A stretch of DNA of 64,000 nucleotides, from the NCBI RefSeq assembly GCF_018141425.1, contig NZ_CP058561.1:5562075-5626074 (forward strand). The letters are read 5' to 3'. The position numbers and the translations under genes were made by a program. Numbering within the stretch: position 1 is the stretch's first letter; every line of letters starts with the position of its first letter. Below the pieces are notes generated by a model. The model worked only from the letters and a program-made list of their open reading frames with translations, did no database searches and was not told the DNA's origin. The DNA comes from Vallitalea guaymasensis. Its GTDB lineage: Bacteria > Bacillota > Clostridia > Lachnospirales > Vallitaleaceae. Below are positions 1 to 8,711 of this stretch, piece by piece.

Positions 1-1008
1 TAATTCACCTAAAAATGTATCAACCATTTTTATTGTAGATTTAATATTTCCCTTGCAAATGTTATCGTAGAATTTTATTGACCAATCATTAATATCTATT
101 TTATTTGTTACTATACTCTTATCTATACTATCATAATGAATATAATCTTTATCCAGTGTTTCTGCTGTTCTCAATGCTTCTACAGCTTCAATATAAGATT
201 CTTTTAGACCTTCACTGGTATAATGGACATTACCTGTGCCTATTACAAGCTTCCTCATGTCACTACCATCCATAGTATTTTTAATATACATAGCAACTTC
301 ATTAATATATTTCTCTTTTTCATTTTCATTTTCGTAATCAGAACATGGGATAAAGAATATAATCATACTGTTTATATGAGCACCAATGCTTTTGATACCA
401 ATGCCTAATAGGCTCTTTCTTATTCTATTAACCATCATTTCACTTATGGTTTTCCCAATTACAGCCATACAAAATCCACTGCTCAGATTTACTTCAAAGA
501 ACCCTAGAAGTTTATTAAGCTCTTTATCATTACAACCAGATATAATGGTATAAACAGTGTCATTTTCTACAATAGGTTTTATAGCTTCTACTCTATTTTG
601 CAAAACAGTATTAACATTTCTTTTATCATGTTCATTATCCAGTTTATTGATAATATTCTTGATAGAATCAACTAGAACATTTATCTTTGCAGGTTTTACT
701 ATAAAATCTTCTGCTCCAAGCTTCAATGCTTGTTGGGCATATTCAAATTCATTATATGAAGATAGTATTAAAAACTTAACGAAAGGAAGTTTTTTCTTGA
801 TCTCTTTGATAGCATCAAGTCCTGTAAGTCCAGGCATCTTTATATCCATGACAATTATATCAGGTTTGATTTTTGTACTAAGTTCAATAGCATCAAATCC
901 ATTAGAAGCCTTACCTGCCAAAATCAAATCTGTAATATTGTTTTTTATAACAAGCGCAAATGCTTCTCTTTCAATTGGTTCATCATCAACAATCATAATC
1001 TTATACAT
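1..1008 (-). CDS. Response regulator, YesN/AraC type (partial, C-terminus outside window)
   Basis: The start is ATG at 1008. The frame is open to the window edge, giving the first 336 residues. Residues 1-120 form a receiver domain: acidic pair D8/D9, phosphoacceptor D55 in VMDIKMPG, and a conserved lysine in FIVKPAK. The rest resembles the middle of long YesN-type regulators, which end in an AraC helix-turn-helix; that end is not in the window, so DNA binding is inferred. The start overlaps the 3' end of the sensor kinase gene by 16 nt, so the two are translationally coupled. Together they would form a two-component system controlling the adjacent sugar transporter. The family assignment is firm; the regulated target is inferred. 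Confidence 0.88.
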   Translation of the reverse strand, partial: MYKIMIVDDEPIEREAFALVIKNNITDLILAGKASNGFDAIELSTKIKPDIIVMDIKMPGLTGLDAIKEIKKKLPFVKFLILSSYNEFEYAQQALKLGAEDFIVKPAKINVLVDSIKNIINKLDNEHDKRNVNTVLQNRVEAIKPIVENDTVYTIISGCNDKELNKLLGFFEVNLSSGFCMAVIGKTISEMMVNRIRKSLLGIGIKSIGAHINSMIIFFIPCSDYENENEKEKYINEVAMYIKNTMDGSDMRKLVIGTGNVHYTSEGLKESYIEAVEALRTAETLDKDYIHYDSIDKSIVTNKIDINDWSIKFYDNICKGNIKSTIKMVDTFLGEL

Positions 1009-2504
1009 GACAATAATTCCTCCGAATTTGCAGTTAATGGTAAATTTATTGTAACAACAGTTCCGCACCCAGAACTACTTTCAATATTAAAAACCTTTTT
1101 CATGCCAAAAAACATCTCCAGACGTTTTTTCACATTGATTACTCCAATTCCAGAACTATCCTCATCATCTTTTTCAAAAGATAGAATACTATCTATTTTT
1201 TCACTATCAATTCCAATCCCATTATCTTCAACACTGATACAAATAACATCCTTAACCATAAATATATTAATACTTATCAAGCCATCACTTACCATGTTGT
1301 CAACTCCATGTACAATAGCATTCTCAACAATGGGTTGAATGATTAGAGCAGGCATTTTCACATTAGGTAAGTCTTTTTCACAATCTAGTTCAAATTTGAT
1401 TCTTTCACCAAATCGCTTGCGTTGTATATATAAATAGTTCTTTAGGCACTGGATTTCACTATTAAGATCAGATACCTTACTACTTTTATCAATATTGTAT
1501 CTAAGTAATTCTGTAGTAGCTTCCATCAATTCACAAGTTTTAGGCGCACTTTCAATATAAGCCATTTTGCTGATGATACTTAGAGTATTAAATAAAAAAT
1601 GTGGATTCATTTGACTCTGTAGTGCACGCAATTCTGTTTCCCTTATTATATGCTGCATCTTTAGATTATCATTTTCTTGTTCCAACAATCGCCCTTGGAG
1701 TTTTGCTTTTTCCTGCATTTCTCTAACATAATATCCTAGACTTGAAGCCATCTTATTAAAAGCGTTAGCCAATATTTGGATTTCTTCTCCTCCACCTTTG
1801 ATTTTCGGAATATTGTAATTACCGCGAAGAATTTTTTTGACACCTCTGACAAGTTGTCCTATAGGCTTGTTGATTCCACGTATAAAAAGAATTGAAAAAA
1901 CAATACAGAAAATAATTATTATCAATATAATAATTGAAGTAGTATATCTTTGGGTCTGCCAATTAGCCTGTAAAGTTTCCCCACTAGCATTCATCTCATC
2001 TATTATTACATTGTAATATTTTATCATAGTTCTATTTATTAATTCATTGATATTAACGATTGTTTCATAATGAACAATATTATTTGAAAAACTATCTTCT
2101 AGAGCCAAATCTATTTTTTCTTTATATGTATCAAGCATATTGGATAACTTTTTATATTCCCATCTAGTATCTTCATCTACTGATGTAGATTGTAGATACT
2201 TTATCTTTCTTGAAGCTATAGAAATATTAACCAAATATTTATCCAGATCTTCTTTATCCTTGTTATAATAATAGCTTTTAATATGCTCTGTAGATTCATT
2301 GATATTACTATAAAAGCTATTTAGTGCATTGTACTTATTATACAGACTATTATACTCTCCAAAAAATGTTTTAAAATTGATGTTTGCAAGTAAGATACTA
2401 CCTATTACTAGAATGAATACAATTGTAACATACAGAATCAATTTATTCTTAATACTATCAAATATCTTTAATCTTGATTTTAGTTTATGTACAATTGCAT
2501 TCAT
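993..2504 (-). CDS. Sensor histidine kinase, YesM type
   Basis: This is a membrane histidine kinase. It has a TM segment near residues 20-40, an extracytoplasmic region of about 150 residues, a second TM near 190-210, a HAMP linker, then a His_kinase domain with QMNPHFLFNTL (phospho-accepting His near 302) and an HATPase domain with VENAIVHGV, DNGIGI and GIGVINVKKRL. I chose ATG 2504 because GAGGTG at 2511-2516 sits 6 nt upstream; the in-frame GTG 2513 and ATG 2510 overlap or abut that site. It lies 65 nt after the binding-protein gene and overlaps its response regulator. YesM-type kinases commonly sense sugars or bound solute-binding proteins; the ligand here is unknown. Confidence 0.9.
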   Translation of the reverse strand: MNAIVHKLKSRLKIFDSIKNKLILYVTIVFILVIGSILLANINFKTFFGEYNSLYNKYNALNSFYSNINESTEHIKSYYYNKDKEDLDKYLVNISIASRKIKYLQSTSVDEDTRWEYKKLSNMLDTYKEKIDLALEDSFSNNIVHYETIVNINELINRTMIKYYNVIIDEMNASGETLQANWQTQRYTTSIIILIIIIFCIVFSILFIRGINKPIGQLVRGVKKILRGNYNIPKIKGGGEEIQILANAFNKMASSLGYYVREMQEKAKLQGRLLEQENDNLKMQHIIRETELRALQSQMNPHFLFNTLSIISKMAYIESAPKTCELMEATTELLRYNIDKSSKVSDLNSEIQCLKNYLYIQRKRFGERIKFELDCEKDLPNVKMPALIIQPIVENAIVHGVDNMVSDGLISINIFMVKDVICISVEDNGIGIDSEKIDSILSFEKDDEDSSGIGVINVKKRLEMFFGMKKVFNIESSSGCGTVVTINLPLTANSEELLSCIRL

Positions 2505-2569
2505 GTCCATCACCTCAAATATTGTTTTAAGATAATTATAAGTCTATTGCTTATATCTAAGTCTATATA

Positions 2570-3559
2570 TTATTTAAGATCAACTTTTTCTCTAAGAGCA
2601 TCACCATATGTATCTACGTTTTCTTTAGTCACTATTATAGTACCAGCATCATTATGTACATTCTCTGGTGTCTTACCTTCTGTTACATGTTGATATAACC
2701 AATAGGTTGCTTGGTATCCATAATTATAAAATGAAGTTACTATAGTTCCATCAATCTCACCAGTTTTGACAAGGTCAAGGGTTTCTTCAACATCATCAAC
2801 ACCAAATACAGCCACTTTGTCTGAGAGCTCCATCTCTTGTACGACTTTAGCACATGCTGGTCCTGCTTCCGCCGCTAGATTAATGGCTACATTGATTTCT
2901 GGATATGCCTTGAATGTATTTTGCCATTCTGTTGTTGCTTTCATTTTATCTGATTTGGATTCTGCTCTATTAACTATACTATATCCTCCAGGATGGTTTT
3001 CAAATACTTTTTCTATAGCACTAATTTGATCTTGTGCTATCTTATAGTTAAGTGCAGCAACCATTACTCCAATATTCAATTTCGTATCTTTACCATATTT
3101 CTTTTGGGCAGCTTCTAATAGAAGTTCAGCTTGACGAGTCTCGTCCTTACCAAAATATGCTAACTTCTCAGCATCAGGAACATCTGAATCTACAATCAGT
3201 ACTGGTATTCCTGCTTCTTCTGCTAGTTTTAGAGGTCCTGTAGGTACTAGACCTTGTGTTATTATTGCATCAGCTTTCTGTGCAATGGCTGTTTCAATAA
3301 GTTTTGCCATCTCTTCTGGTGATATGTTTTGTGGTCCTACCCAGTCACCTCTTATTCCAAGCTCTTCAACTGCCGCATCGAATCCCTCTTTAGCTATAAG
3401 CCAAATTGGATGTGCTAATAATGGAGACACATAAACAAAGAAAAGTTCATTGTCATTCTTATCTTCCTCTTTAGATGTTGTTTCTGACTTTTTACTACAA
3501 CCACCCATCATTGCAACTATCATAGTCAACGATAATATTAACGCTAAAAATCTTTTCAT
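2570..3559 (-). CDS. Sugar ABC transporter substrate-binding lipoprotein (RbsB-like)
   Basis: This 329-aa extracytoplasmic binding protein has a lipoprotein signal peptide with the box MMGGC and lipid-modified Cys21, then a Ser/Lys/Glu-rich linker. The body is a Peripla_BP_4 fold, with the usual hinge-spaced segments such as ADAIITQGLVPTGP and VAVFGVDDVEETL. It follows the permease and ATPase genes in the same direction, completing a ribose/galactose-class importer. The sugar cannot be read from the sequence. Two direct copies of AAGTCTAT lie in the short gap after it (about 2540-2566), with no obvious terminator, so read-through into the kinase gene is likely. Confidence 0.9.
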   Translation of the reverse strand: MKRFLALILSLTMIVAMMGGCSKKSETTSKEEDKNDNELFFVYVSPLLAHPIWLIAKEGFDAAVEELGIRGDWVGPQNISPEEMAKLIETAIAQKADAIITQGLVPTGPLKLAEEAGIPVLIVDSDVPDAEKLAYFGKDETRQAELLLEAAQKKYGKDTKLNIGVMVAALNYKIAQDQISAIEKVFENHPGGYSIVNRAESKSDKMKATTEWQNTFKAYPEINVAINLAAEAGPACAKVVQEMELSDKVAVFGVDDVEETLDLVKTGEIDGTIVTSFYNYGYQATYWLYQHVTEGKTPENVHNDAGTIIVTKENVDTYGDALREKVDLK

Positions 3560-3616
3560 AATTAAATTCTCCTTTGCTTTTATATTATAGCATGGATATG
3601 CTATTTTTAGAATATA

Positions 3617-5140
3617 TTAAGTATTGGAAGCAGATCTCAATATCCTTACTTCGCTCAACTCTTTCTTAGGTATATCCTCCATGACTCTACCATTTGCTAG
3701 TACTATAACTCTGTCACATATCTCTATGAGCTCTGGTAATTCTGATGATATCATCACTATGCTAATACCTTTTTTAGCCAAGTCACCAATAAGCTTATAT
3801 ATTTCAGATTTGGTACCTACATCTATTCCTCGTGTAGGTTCATCAAGAAATAGAACTTTCAGATTGGTAATTAGCCATTTTGCCAATATAACCTTTTGCT
3901 GGTTACCTCCTGATAATGAAGTTATTAGAGTATCCATATTAGGAGCTTTCACTTGTAGTGCATCATAGTAGGATTTAGCCTTCTTGTTTTCCTCACTTTT
4001 ATCTATGAATAATTTTTTGACCAACTTATCTATAATAGTTAAGGTCATATTCTCTTTGATACTCATTGAATATATAAAGCCATTTTTCTTTCTATCTTCT
4101 GTCAGCAATCCTATTCCATATGATTTGGCATCCCAAGGATTCTTAATATTGATTTCTTTATCTTCCATAAAGACTTTCCCTTGAATCTTAGGGATTACAC
4201 CAAATATTGCATTAATCAATTCTGACCTTCCTGCTCCTACCAGTCCTCCAAGTCCTACAATTTCTCCTTTTTTCAAGGTAAAACTTACATCCTCAATAAT
4301 ATTTTTACCATAAGCATAAGGGTGAGGTACTTTAAAATTCTCTACTCTCATAATTTCTTCCCCTATACTCTTTTCAATAGTAGGATACATAACATCCAGT
4401 TTTCTGCCTATCATATCACTTATTATGTTTTCGCTATTGTAACCTTCACTCTTGAAATATGTATTTATATAACGACCATCTCTCATAACATCTATCCTGT
4501 CACACAACTCAAAGACTTCTGCTAATTTATGGGAAATATATATACATGATAATCCTTGTTTCTTCAAGGATCTTAATATAACCATAAGGTTTTTCGTTTC
4601 GCCCTCAGTAAGAACTGATGTAGGTTCGTCTAATATCAATATTTTTGGTTTTCTTACTAAGGCTCTTGCTATGCTGACTAATTGCTGCATTGATGGACTG
4701 AGACTCCTAACAGTCACGTTGACATCAATATTGGCTTTTAACATGTCTAGTGCTTCTTTTGCACATTCCTTAGTCTTTTTCCAATCAATAAAGCCTAAAT
4801 TATTCTTGGGCAAACGTCCAAGCATGATATTTTCAGCTACACTCAAATCAAGTTCTAAATTCAATTCTTGATGAATCATAGCAATTCCAGCATTTTCAGA
4901 ATCATGAGTAGCATAAAATTTACACTCATCTCCATTACATATAATTGTACCTTCATATTCTTTACATGAATAAGAACCACTTAGAACTTTCATTAGTGTT
5001 GATTTACCTGCTCCATTTTCACCCATTACAGCTAATATCTCATTACGATAAAGATTTATAGATACATCATCAAGGGCGATTGTGCCTGTAAATCTCTTTG
5101 TTATGTTTTTCATTGACAGTACAATATCTTGTTGTGACAA
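3617..5140 (-). CDS. Sugar ABC transporter ATP-binding protein, double ABC (RbsA/MglA type)
   Basis: This 507-aa cytoplasmic ATPase has two fused ABC domains, as usual for the CUT2 sugar importers. The N-terminal domain has Walker A GENGAGKST, a degenerate signature SLSPSMQQL and ILILDEPTS. The C-terminal domain has a degenerate Walker A (LGGLVGAGRSE), a canonical LSGGNQQKV signature and LFLDEPTRGID. The asymmetry between halves is normal for this family. The start is TTG 5140, supported by AAAGGGG 8 nt upstream; the next in-frame ATG (residue 11) has no ribosome binding site. The gene lies 17 nt after the permease gene. Confidence 0.93.
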   Translation of the reverse strand: MSQQDIVLSMKNITKRFTGTIALDDVSINLYRNEILAVMGENGAGKSTLMKVLSGSYSCKEYEGTIICNGDECKFYATHDSENAGIAMIHQELNLELDLSVAENIMLGRLPKNNLGFIDWKKTKECAKEALDMLKANIDVNVTVRSLSPSMQQLVSIARALVRKPKILILDEPTSVLTEGETKNLMVILRSLKKQGLSCIYISHKLAEVFELCDRIDVMRDGRYINTYFKSEGYNSENIISDMIGRKLDVMYPTIEKSIGEEIMRVENFKVPHPYAYGKNIIEDVSFTLKKGEIVGLGGLVGAGRSELINAIFGVIPKIQGKVFMEDKEINIKNPWDAKSYGIGLLTEDRKKNGFIYSMSIKENMTLTIIDKLVKKLFIDKSEENKKAKSYYDALQVKAPNMDTLITSLSGGNQQKVILAKWLITNLKVLFLDEPTRGIDVGTKSEIYKLIGDLAKKGISIVMISSELPELIEICDRVIVLANGRVMEDIPKKELSEVRILRSASNT

Positions 5141-5157
5141 TCAAAACGCCCCTTTCA

Positions 5158-6150
5158 TCACTTTTTAATTGATTTCCTTAACATAGCATTTCTCTTATAT
5201 TGGTCTAGTAATACAGCAAGAATCAATATAACACCTACAACTAGATTTTGCCAATAGACAGAAATCCTCATCAAAGTCAAACTATTAGTTAATATTTCCA
5301 TGAATAGAGCTCCCACAGTTGCTCCAATTATTGAACCCATTCCTCCAAAAGTAGATGTACCTCCAATAATAGATGCACAGATAACAGTTAATTCATATCC
5401 TGTACCAGCTGCAGCCTCTGCAGAACCTAATCTGGCTGCCATTAAAATCCCAGCAAGTGCTGCCAATGTAGAAGTTATGACGTAAATACTAAAAGTGACT
5501 TTCTTAGTATTTATACCAGATATACGTGCTGCTTCCGTATTCCCTCCAACTGCATATATTGACCGTCCAAATGCAGTTCTTTTCAGTATTAAATGACCTA
5601 TTACAGCTATTATAAATGCTACATATATAACCAAGGAAATTCCAAGGAACTTAGATTGTTCCAATCTTTGAAAACTTTCAGGTAAAGGATATATAGGAAC
5701 TCCTTGAGTAATTACAGAAACTAATCCTCTTGCTACATACTGCATACCTAATGTAACAATAAGTGGAGGAATACCTGCTTTTACAATAATTGCTCCATTG
5801 ATAGCTCCAATTACAGCCCCTACCGATAGTCCAGCTAATATTGCTATTGGAACTGGCATTCCAGCTTTGAATGCTAATCCAGTTACTACCCCTCCTAGGG
5901 CTAATACTGAACCTACTGAAAGGTCAAGACCTGCTGTAATTAATATAAATGTCATACCAACTGTTGTTATTAGAGTAAAACCGGTAGAACGAAATATATT
6001 GAATATATTACCTGACGTAAAGAATGTACCATTAACCATGGTTACAAAAACTGCGTAAATTACTGTAGCAATGATAATGCTGCTTTCTTGCTTTGCTAAG
6101 AATGATTGTAAGAAACCTCTCACAGTTGTGTTTTTATTGCTTTTTAACAT
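5158..6150 (-). CDS. Sugar ABC transporter permease (RbsC-like)
   Basis: This hydrophobic 330-aa BPD_transp_2 permease has about eight to ten TM segments, the family motif AGLDLSVGSVLALGG near residue 85, and IIGGTSTFGGMGSIIGA in the later cytoplasmic loop. ATG 6150 was chosen because AGGAG lies 6 nt upstream; the longer frame from 6183 adds a basic, RBS-less 11 residues. It is the first gene of the transporter operon, followed by the ATPase and binding-protein genes, and has a repeat-rich promoter region. It forms the membrane channel for the same sugar as the binding protein. Confidence 0.92.
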   Translation of the reverse strand: MLKSNKNTTVRGFLQSFLAKQESSIIIATVIYAVFVTMVNGTFFTSGNIFNIFRSTGFTLITTVGMTFILITAGLDLSVGSVLALGGVVTGLAFKAGMPVPIAILAGLSVGAVIGAINGAIIVKAGIPPLIVTLGMQYVARGLVSVITQGVPIYPLPESFQRLEQSKFLGISLVIYVAFIIAVIGHLILKRTAFGRSIYAVGGNTEAARISGINTKKVTFSIYVITSTLAALAGILMAARLGSAEAAAGTGYELTVICASIIGGTSTFGGMGSIIGATVGALFMEILTNSLTLMRISVYWQNLVVGVILILAVLLDQYKRNAMLRKSIKK

Positions 6151-6182
6151 TTTTATCTCCTTTCTCTTTATTTTTCTGTTCA

Positions 6183-6201
6183 ATTATAACATCCAATTAT
6201 A
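6183..6201 (-). promoter_or_regulatory. Candidate -10 elements of the sugar transporter operon
   Basis: Two TATAAT hexamers on the minus strand (6196-6201 and 6183-6188) precede the permease start. Neither has a good -35 at 16-18 nt, which suits an activator-dependent promoter. The nearest 14-bp box (6220-6233) would centre about 38 nt upstream of a start directed by the distal -10. Confidence 0.4.
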
Positions 6202-6219
6202 GAAAACAGCCCTCAATCT

Positions 6220-6308
6220 TTAGTAATATCTTGCATTTTTTGTTACATTTTTGTTGTGTATTTAGATAATATTAGTAATATCTTGTCATGAGCGCAAGAT
6301 ATTACTAA
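6220..6308. repeat. Three copies of a 14-bp box upstream of the sugar transporter operon
   Basis: TTAGTAATATCTTG occurs at 6220-6233 and 6272-6285. Its exact inverted copy CAAGATATTACTAA is at 6295-6308, separated from the middle copy by 9 nt. The two direct copies are 52 bp apart, close to five helical turns. No T-run follows the inverted pair, so it is not a typical terminator. The boxes are candidate binding sites for the linked response regulator. Confidence 0.6.
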
Positions 6309-6377
6309 GCATCATAAAAAGAAGTATATTATTTACAATATAGTCCAAAATAATGATATAAATTTAATGAAAGGTTG

Positions 6378-6617
6378 ATGAATTTGCAGAGTCTGAATAT
6401 TCATGTAGACGGAATAAGGAATGATACTGAAAAGCAACATATTAAAAATGCTCTTGAAAAAATAGAAGGTGTTGGAGAAATTACAATAATAATAAACCTC
6501 TTAAGTATTGATATCTACTTAAGAGGTTATCTCTTTTACACTTATATTTACTTGTCAAATAAATTACTTATTCTATACCAGATATCAAAACCAGCCTCTT
6601 TTCCATATTTGCTGTAA
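6378..6617 (+). pseudogene. Heavy-metal-associated domain fragment
   Basis: From ATG 6378 the first 35 residues (IHVDGIRNDTEKQ, IKNALEKIEGVGE) look like the first beta strand, helix and turn of an HMA domain. The metal-binding CxxC position is occupied by RNDTEKQ. After that the frame loses similarity and runs through the terminator hairpin and into the antisense of the GH18 gene. A full HMA domain needs about 65 residues. AAAGG lies only 3 nt from the ATG. It is most likely a truncated remnant; a genuine short peptide cannot be excluded. Confidence 0.35.
6495..6528. terminator. Bidirectional terminator hairpin
   Basis: A perfect 13-bp stem (AACCTCTTAAGTA and its complement) has an 8-nt loop. 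It is followed by CTCTTTT on the plus strand and a weaker T-rich run on the minus strand. It sits just beyond the stop of the GH18 gene. Confidence 0.7.
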
Positions 6618-7918
6618 TAGTTAGGAACAGTTCCTAATCTCCATAAGGAAATTCCACCTAGGTTATAATCACTAGCTAATTTAATCTTAGCAAATACACT
6701 ATCCCAGTTTTCATACCAAATATAGTTTTTCTCTTTTTTATCATTAATGTATATCAGATATGGGTTATCATATAATTTATTATAAAATAGCAAATCTTCT
6801 TTTTTAACCTTATTATCCAATTCCTTACAAATACGGTCATAAATTAGATTGTAAGATGGTGAGGACATTACCCTTCTATATGTATTATCTTTATTGCTGA
6901 TCCATTGAGAACTACCGAAACTAATCTGTAATACTATTTTATCCTTATATTTATCTCCTACTTTTTCTACCAATGTCTTTATATCTTGTTCTATAAGAGC
7001 AATTGGACTAACTGGACTTTTAATTATATCACTATAGGTACTTTGTCTAACTTTAATATCGAAATCATGTTCCATAAGTATTACATAATTAACTATTTCC
7101 AGAATTTCTTTGTACTTGTAATAACTATAGTATTTAACCGATGGTATGGCTACATAAATTGTTTTATCCTTGCCAAGTTTGGTCCTTAATTTTTTAAGGA
7201 AAGTTATAAATGAATCTTGATCTTCTTTGTTAACAGTTTCAAAGTCGATTGTCACCCCATCAAATGCTAATTTTTTATATACATTATTTTTGCCATTGAC
7301 TGTATCAGCTATTTGACTAATTATATTATCCATATCTTTGAAAATAGCTTTGAAATAATCGTTTCTATTGCTACTATCATCAGCAAATATCATTAACTGC
7401 TTAGGTATATCATTTGCCTTATGAAGTGTCTCATCATAAGCATTTGGAATACGAAAATCTCTACCGTCAAAGGTTAATTCTACCCCATCACCAACTTGAT
7501 CTATCCTACTCCATCCAAAAGATAGAGAGTCAAAATTTGAAAGTGTCTTGCCTCTGCGTAATTCCTCAAACTGATCATATGAATTTAAGGCATAGAAACC
7601 ATGTAGTAAAAATCCATCTTTCAATGTAAAATCTTGTTCTTTGTTTTCATCAGATATTTTAATTGTTTGACCCTTAGTTATTATATTTTTACCTAATATA
7701 CGTGCTATATCCTGAATTGGTAAAAATAATTTATTATCATATTCAATGCTAGGTATCTCTTCGCTTTTATCTTCATCTTCAGTAGATATGGTATATGTTT
7801 CTATAAATTCTTCTATTGACCCAGACAAACCCTTTGCATTAGAAGAAATGCTTACTGGAATTAAGCACGTAACTAATAAAATAGTTAAAATAATCCTTAA
7901 ACCTCTTTTTTTAATCAT
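6548..7918 (-). CDS. Secreted glycoside hydrolase family 18 protein with N-terminal stalk domain
   Basis: This 456-aa exported protein has a signal peptide (basic start, hydrophobic residues 9-25). Residues 55-100 resemble a copper-amine-oxidase-N-like stalk domain (FLPIQDIARILGKNI). A GH18 TIM barrel follows, with the active-site strand FDGVTIDFE. Its final Glu (about E227) is the catalytic acid; the usual DxxDxDxE motif has Thr at its second position. Spore germination and cortex-lytic YaaH/YdhD-like GH18 proteins share this layout, so a peptidoglycan or chitin-like substrate is inferred. AAGGGGAG lies 11 nt before ATG 7918. It is the last gene of a run starting with the prenyltransferase homologue at 9344. 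Confidence 0.82.
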   Translation of the reverse strand: MIKKRGLRIILTILLVTCLIPVSISSNAKGLSGSIEEFIETYTISTEDEDKSEEIPSIEYDNKLFLPIQDIARILGKNIITKGQTIKISDENKEQDFTLKDGFLLHGFYALNSYDQFEELRRGKTLSNFDSLSFGWSRIDQVGDGVELTFDGRDFRIPNAYDETLHKANDIPKQLMIFADDSSNRNDYFKAIFKDMDNIISQIADTVNGKNNVYKKLAFDGVTIDFETVNKEDQDSFITFLKKLRTKLGKDKTIYVAIPSVKYYSYYKYKEILEIVNYVILMEHDFDIKVRQSTYSDIIKSPVSPIALIEQDIKTLVEKVGDKYKDKIVLQISFGSSQWISNKDNTYRRVMSSPSYNLIYDRICKELDNKVKKEDLLFYNKLYDNPYLIYINDKKEKNYIWYENWDSVFAKIKLASDYNLGGISLWRLGTVPNYYSKYGKEAGFDIWYRISNLFDK

Positions 7919-7949
7919 AATTTATGTTACTCCCCTTTTCTATTGTAAT

Positions 7950-7966
7950 TAACTCAACTTTCCCAC
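7950..7966. repeat. Short dispersed motif (copy 1)
   Basis: TAACTCAACTTTCCCAC at this position recurs exactly at 49400-49416. Both copies lie in the leader just upstream of a minus-strand gene (GH18 and mlpA), with looser similarity continuing on either side. Its role is unknown, and chance cannot be excluded in a 64-kb AT-rich sequence. Confidence 0.3.
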
Positions 7967-7993
7967 TTTCAATTTCATGCAGTCATATTATAT

Positions 7994-8698
7994 TTAATCT
8001 AACGTTAATCTTCTACCATTATGTTTTAACCAATGTTTTTCATCCCTATAATTAGGTAAAACACTTTTTACTAAGTTCCAAAAGTCTTTTGAATGATTAA
8101 GGTGTATCAAATGACTCATCTCATGAACTACTATGTAATCAATAACAGAGAGTTTAGCCATTGATAATTTTAGATTGAAATTCAGGTTTTTCAATGAACT
8201 ACAACTTCCCCATCTAGTTTTCTGTTTCTTGATTCTAATATTATTAGGTCTGACAATAAAATAATTTTGGTAATATTTTATTCTATCTTGAATAATTATT
8301 CTGGTTTGCTTTTTATAAAATTCTTCTAATAGATTCTTTATACTGTCTTTATCTTCAGTATTGGTAATTATTCTAAGTGAATTATTTATAATCTCTACGC
8401 TCATAACACTAGCTGTTTCATCTATTATCAGCTCTAATGGATATTCTTTACCTAGAAATAAAAATAATTCACCATTTTTATAAGTCCTCTCTTGTATCTT
8501 ATAATCATTGGATTCTTTCAATTTGTTAGAAATCCATTTACCCTTGCTCTCCACTAATTCCTTGAGCCTGTTACTATCCATACCTATTGGAGCTTTTACA
8601 ATGATATTGTTTGAAGGTTCAATATGAATTGCAATCGTTTTACGCTTACTATATTTGATGGTATATTCAATCTTTCTAGAATTATAATAAAATTCCAT
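7994..8698 (-). CDS. YgjP-like zinc metallopeptidase (M48/DUF45)
   Basis: This 234-aa protein is of the YgjP/WLM family. The C-terminal half carries VVHEMSHLIHLNHSKDFW, the HExxH zinc motif with a further histidine and the family's trailing Trp, preceded by TRWGSCSSLKNLNFN. The N-terminal half is a beta-rich region typical of the family. It is cytoplasmic, with no signal peptide. The physiological substrate is not established. GGGAGGAG precedes ATG 8698. The gene starts 13 nt after the prenyltransferase-homologue stop, so the two are co-transcribed. Confidence 0.85.
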   Translation of the reverse strand: MEFYYNSRKIEYTIKYSKRKTIAIHIEPSNNIIVKAPIGMDSNRLKELVESKGKWISNKLKESNDYKIQERTYKNGELFLFLGKEYPLELIIDETASVMSVEIINNSLRIITNTEDKDSIKNLLEEFYKKQTRIIIQDRIKYYQNYFIVRPNNIRIKKQKTRWGSCSSLKNLNFNLKLSMAKLSVIDYIVVHEMSHLIHLNHSKDFWNLVKSVLPNYRDEKHWLKHNGRRLTLD

Positions 8699-8711
8699 TG
8701 CTCCTCCCTTA

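Noticed and set aside
557..1054. Plus-strand open frame of 165 codons
   Set aside because: It lies wholly antisense to the response regulator and kinase genes, has no ribosome binding site, and its hydrophobic translation is what antisense of these codons gives.
6201..6215. Possible third copy of the GGGCTGT palindromic element near the permease promoter
   Set aside because: Only one arm-like stretch is seen, with no partner arm; more likely promoter sequence that is similar by chance.
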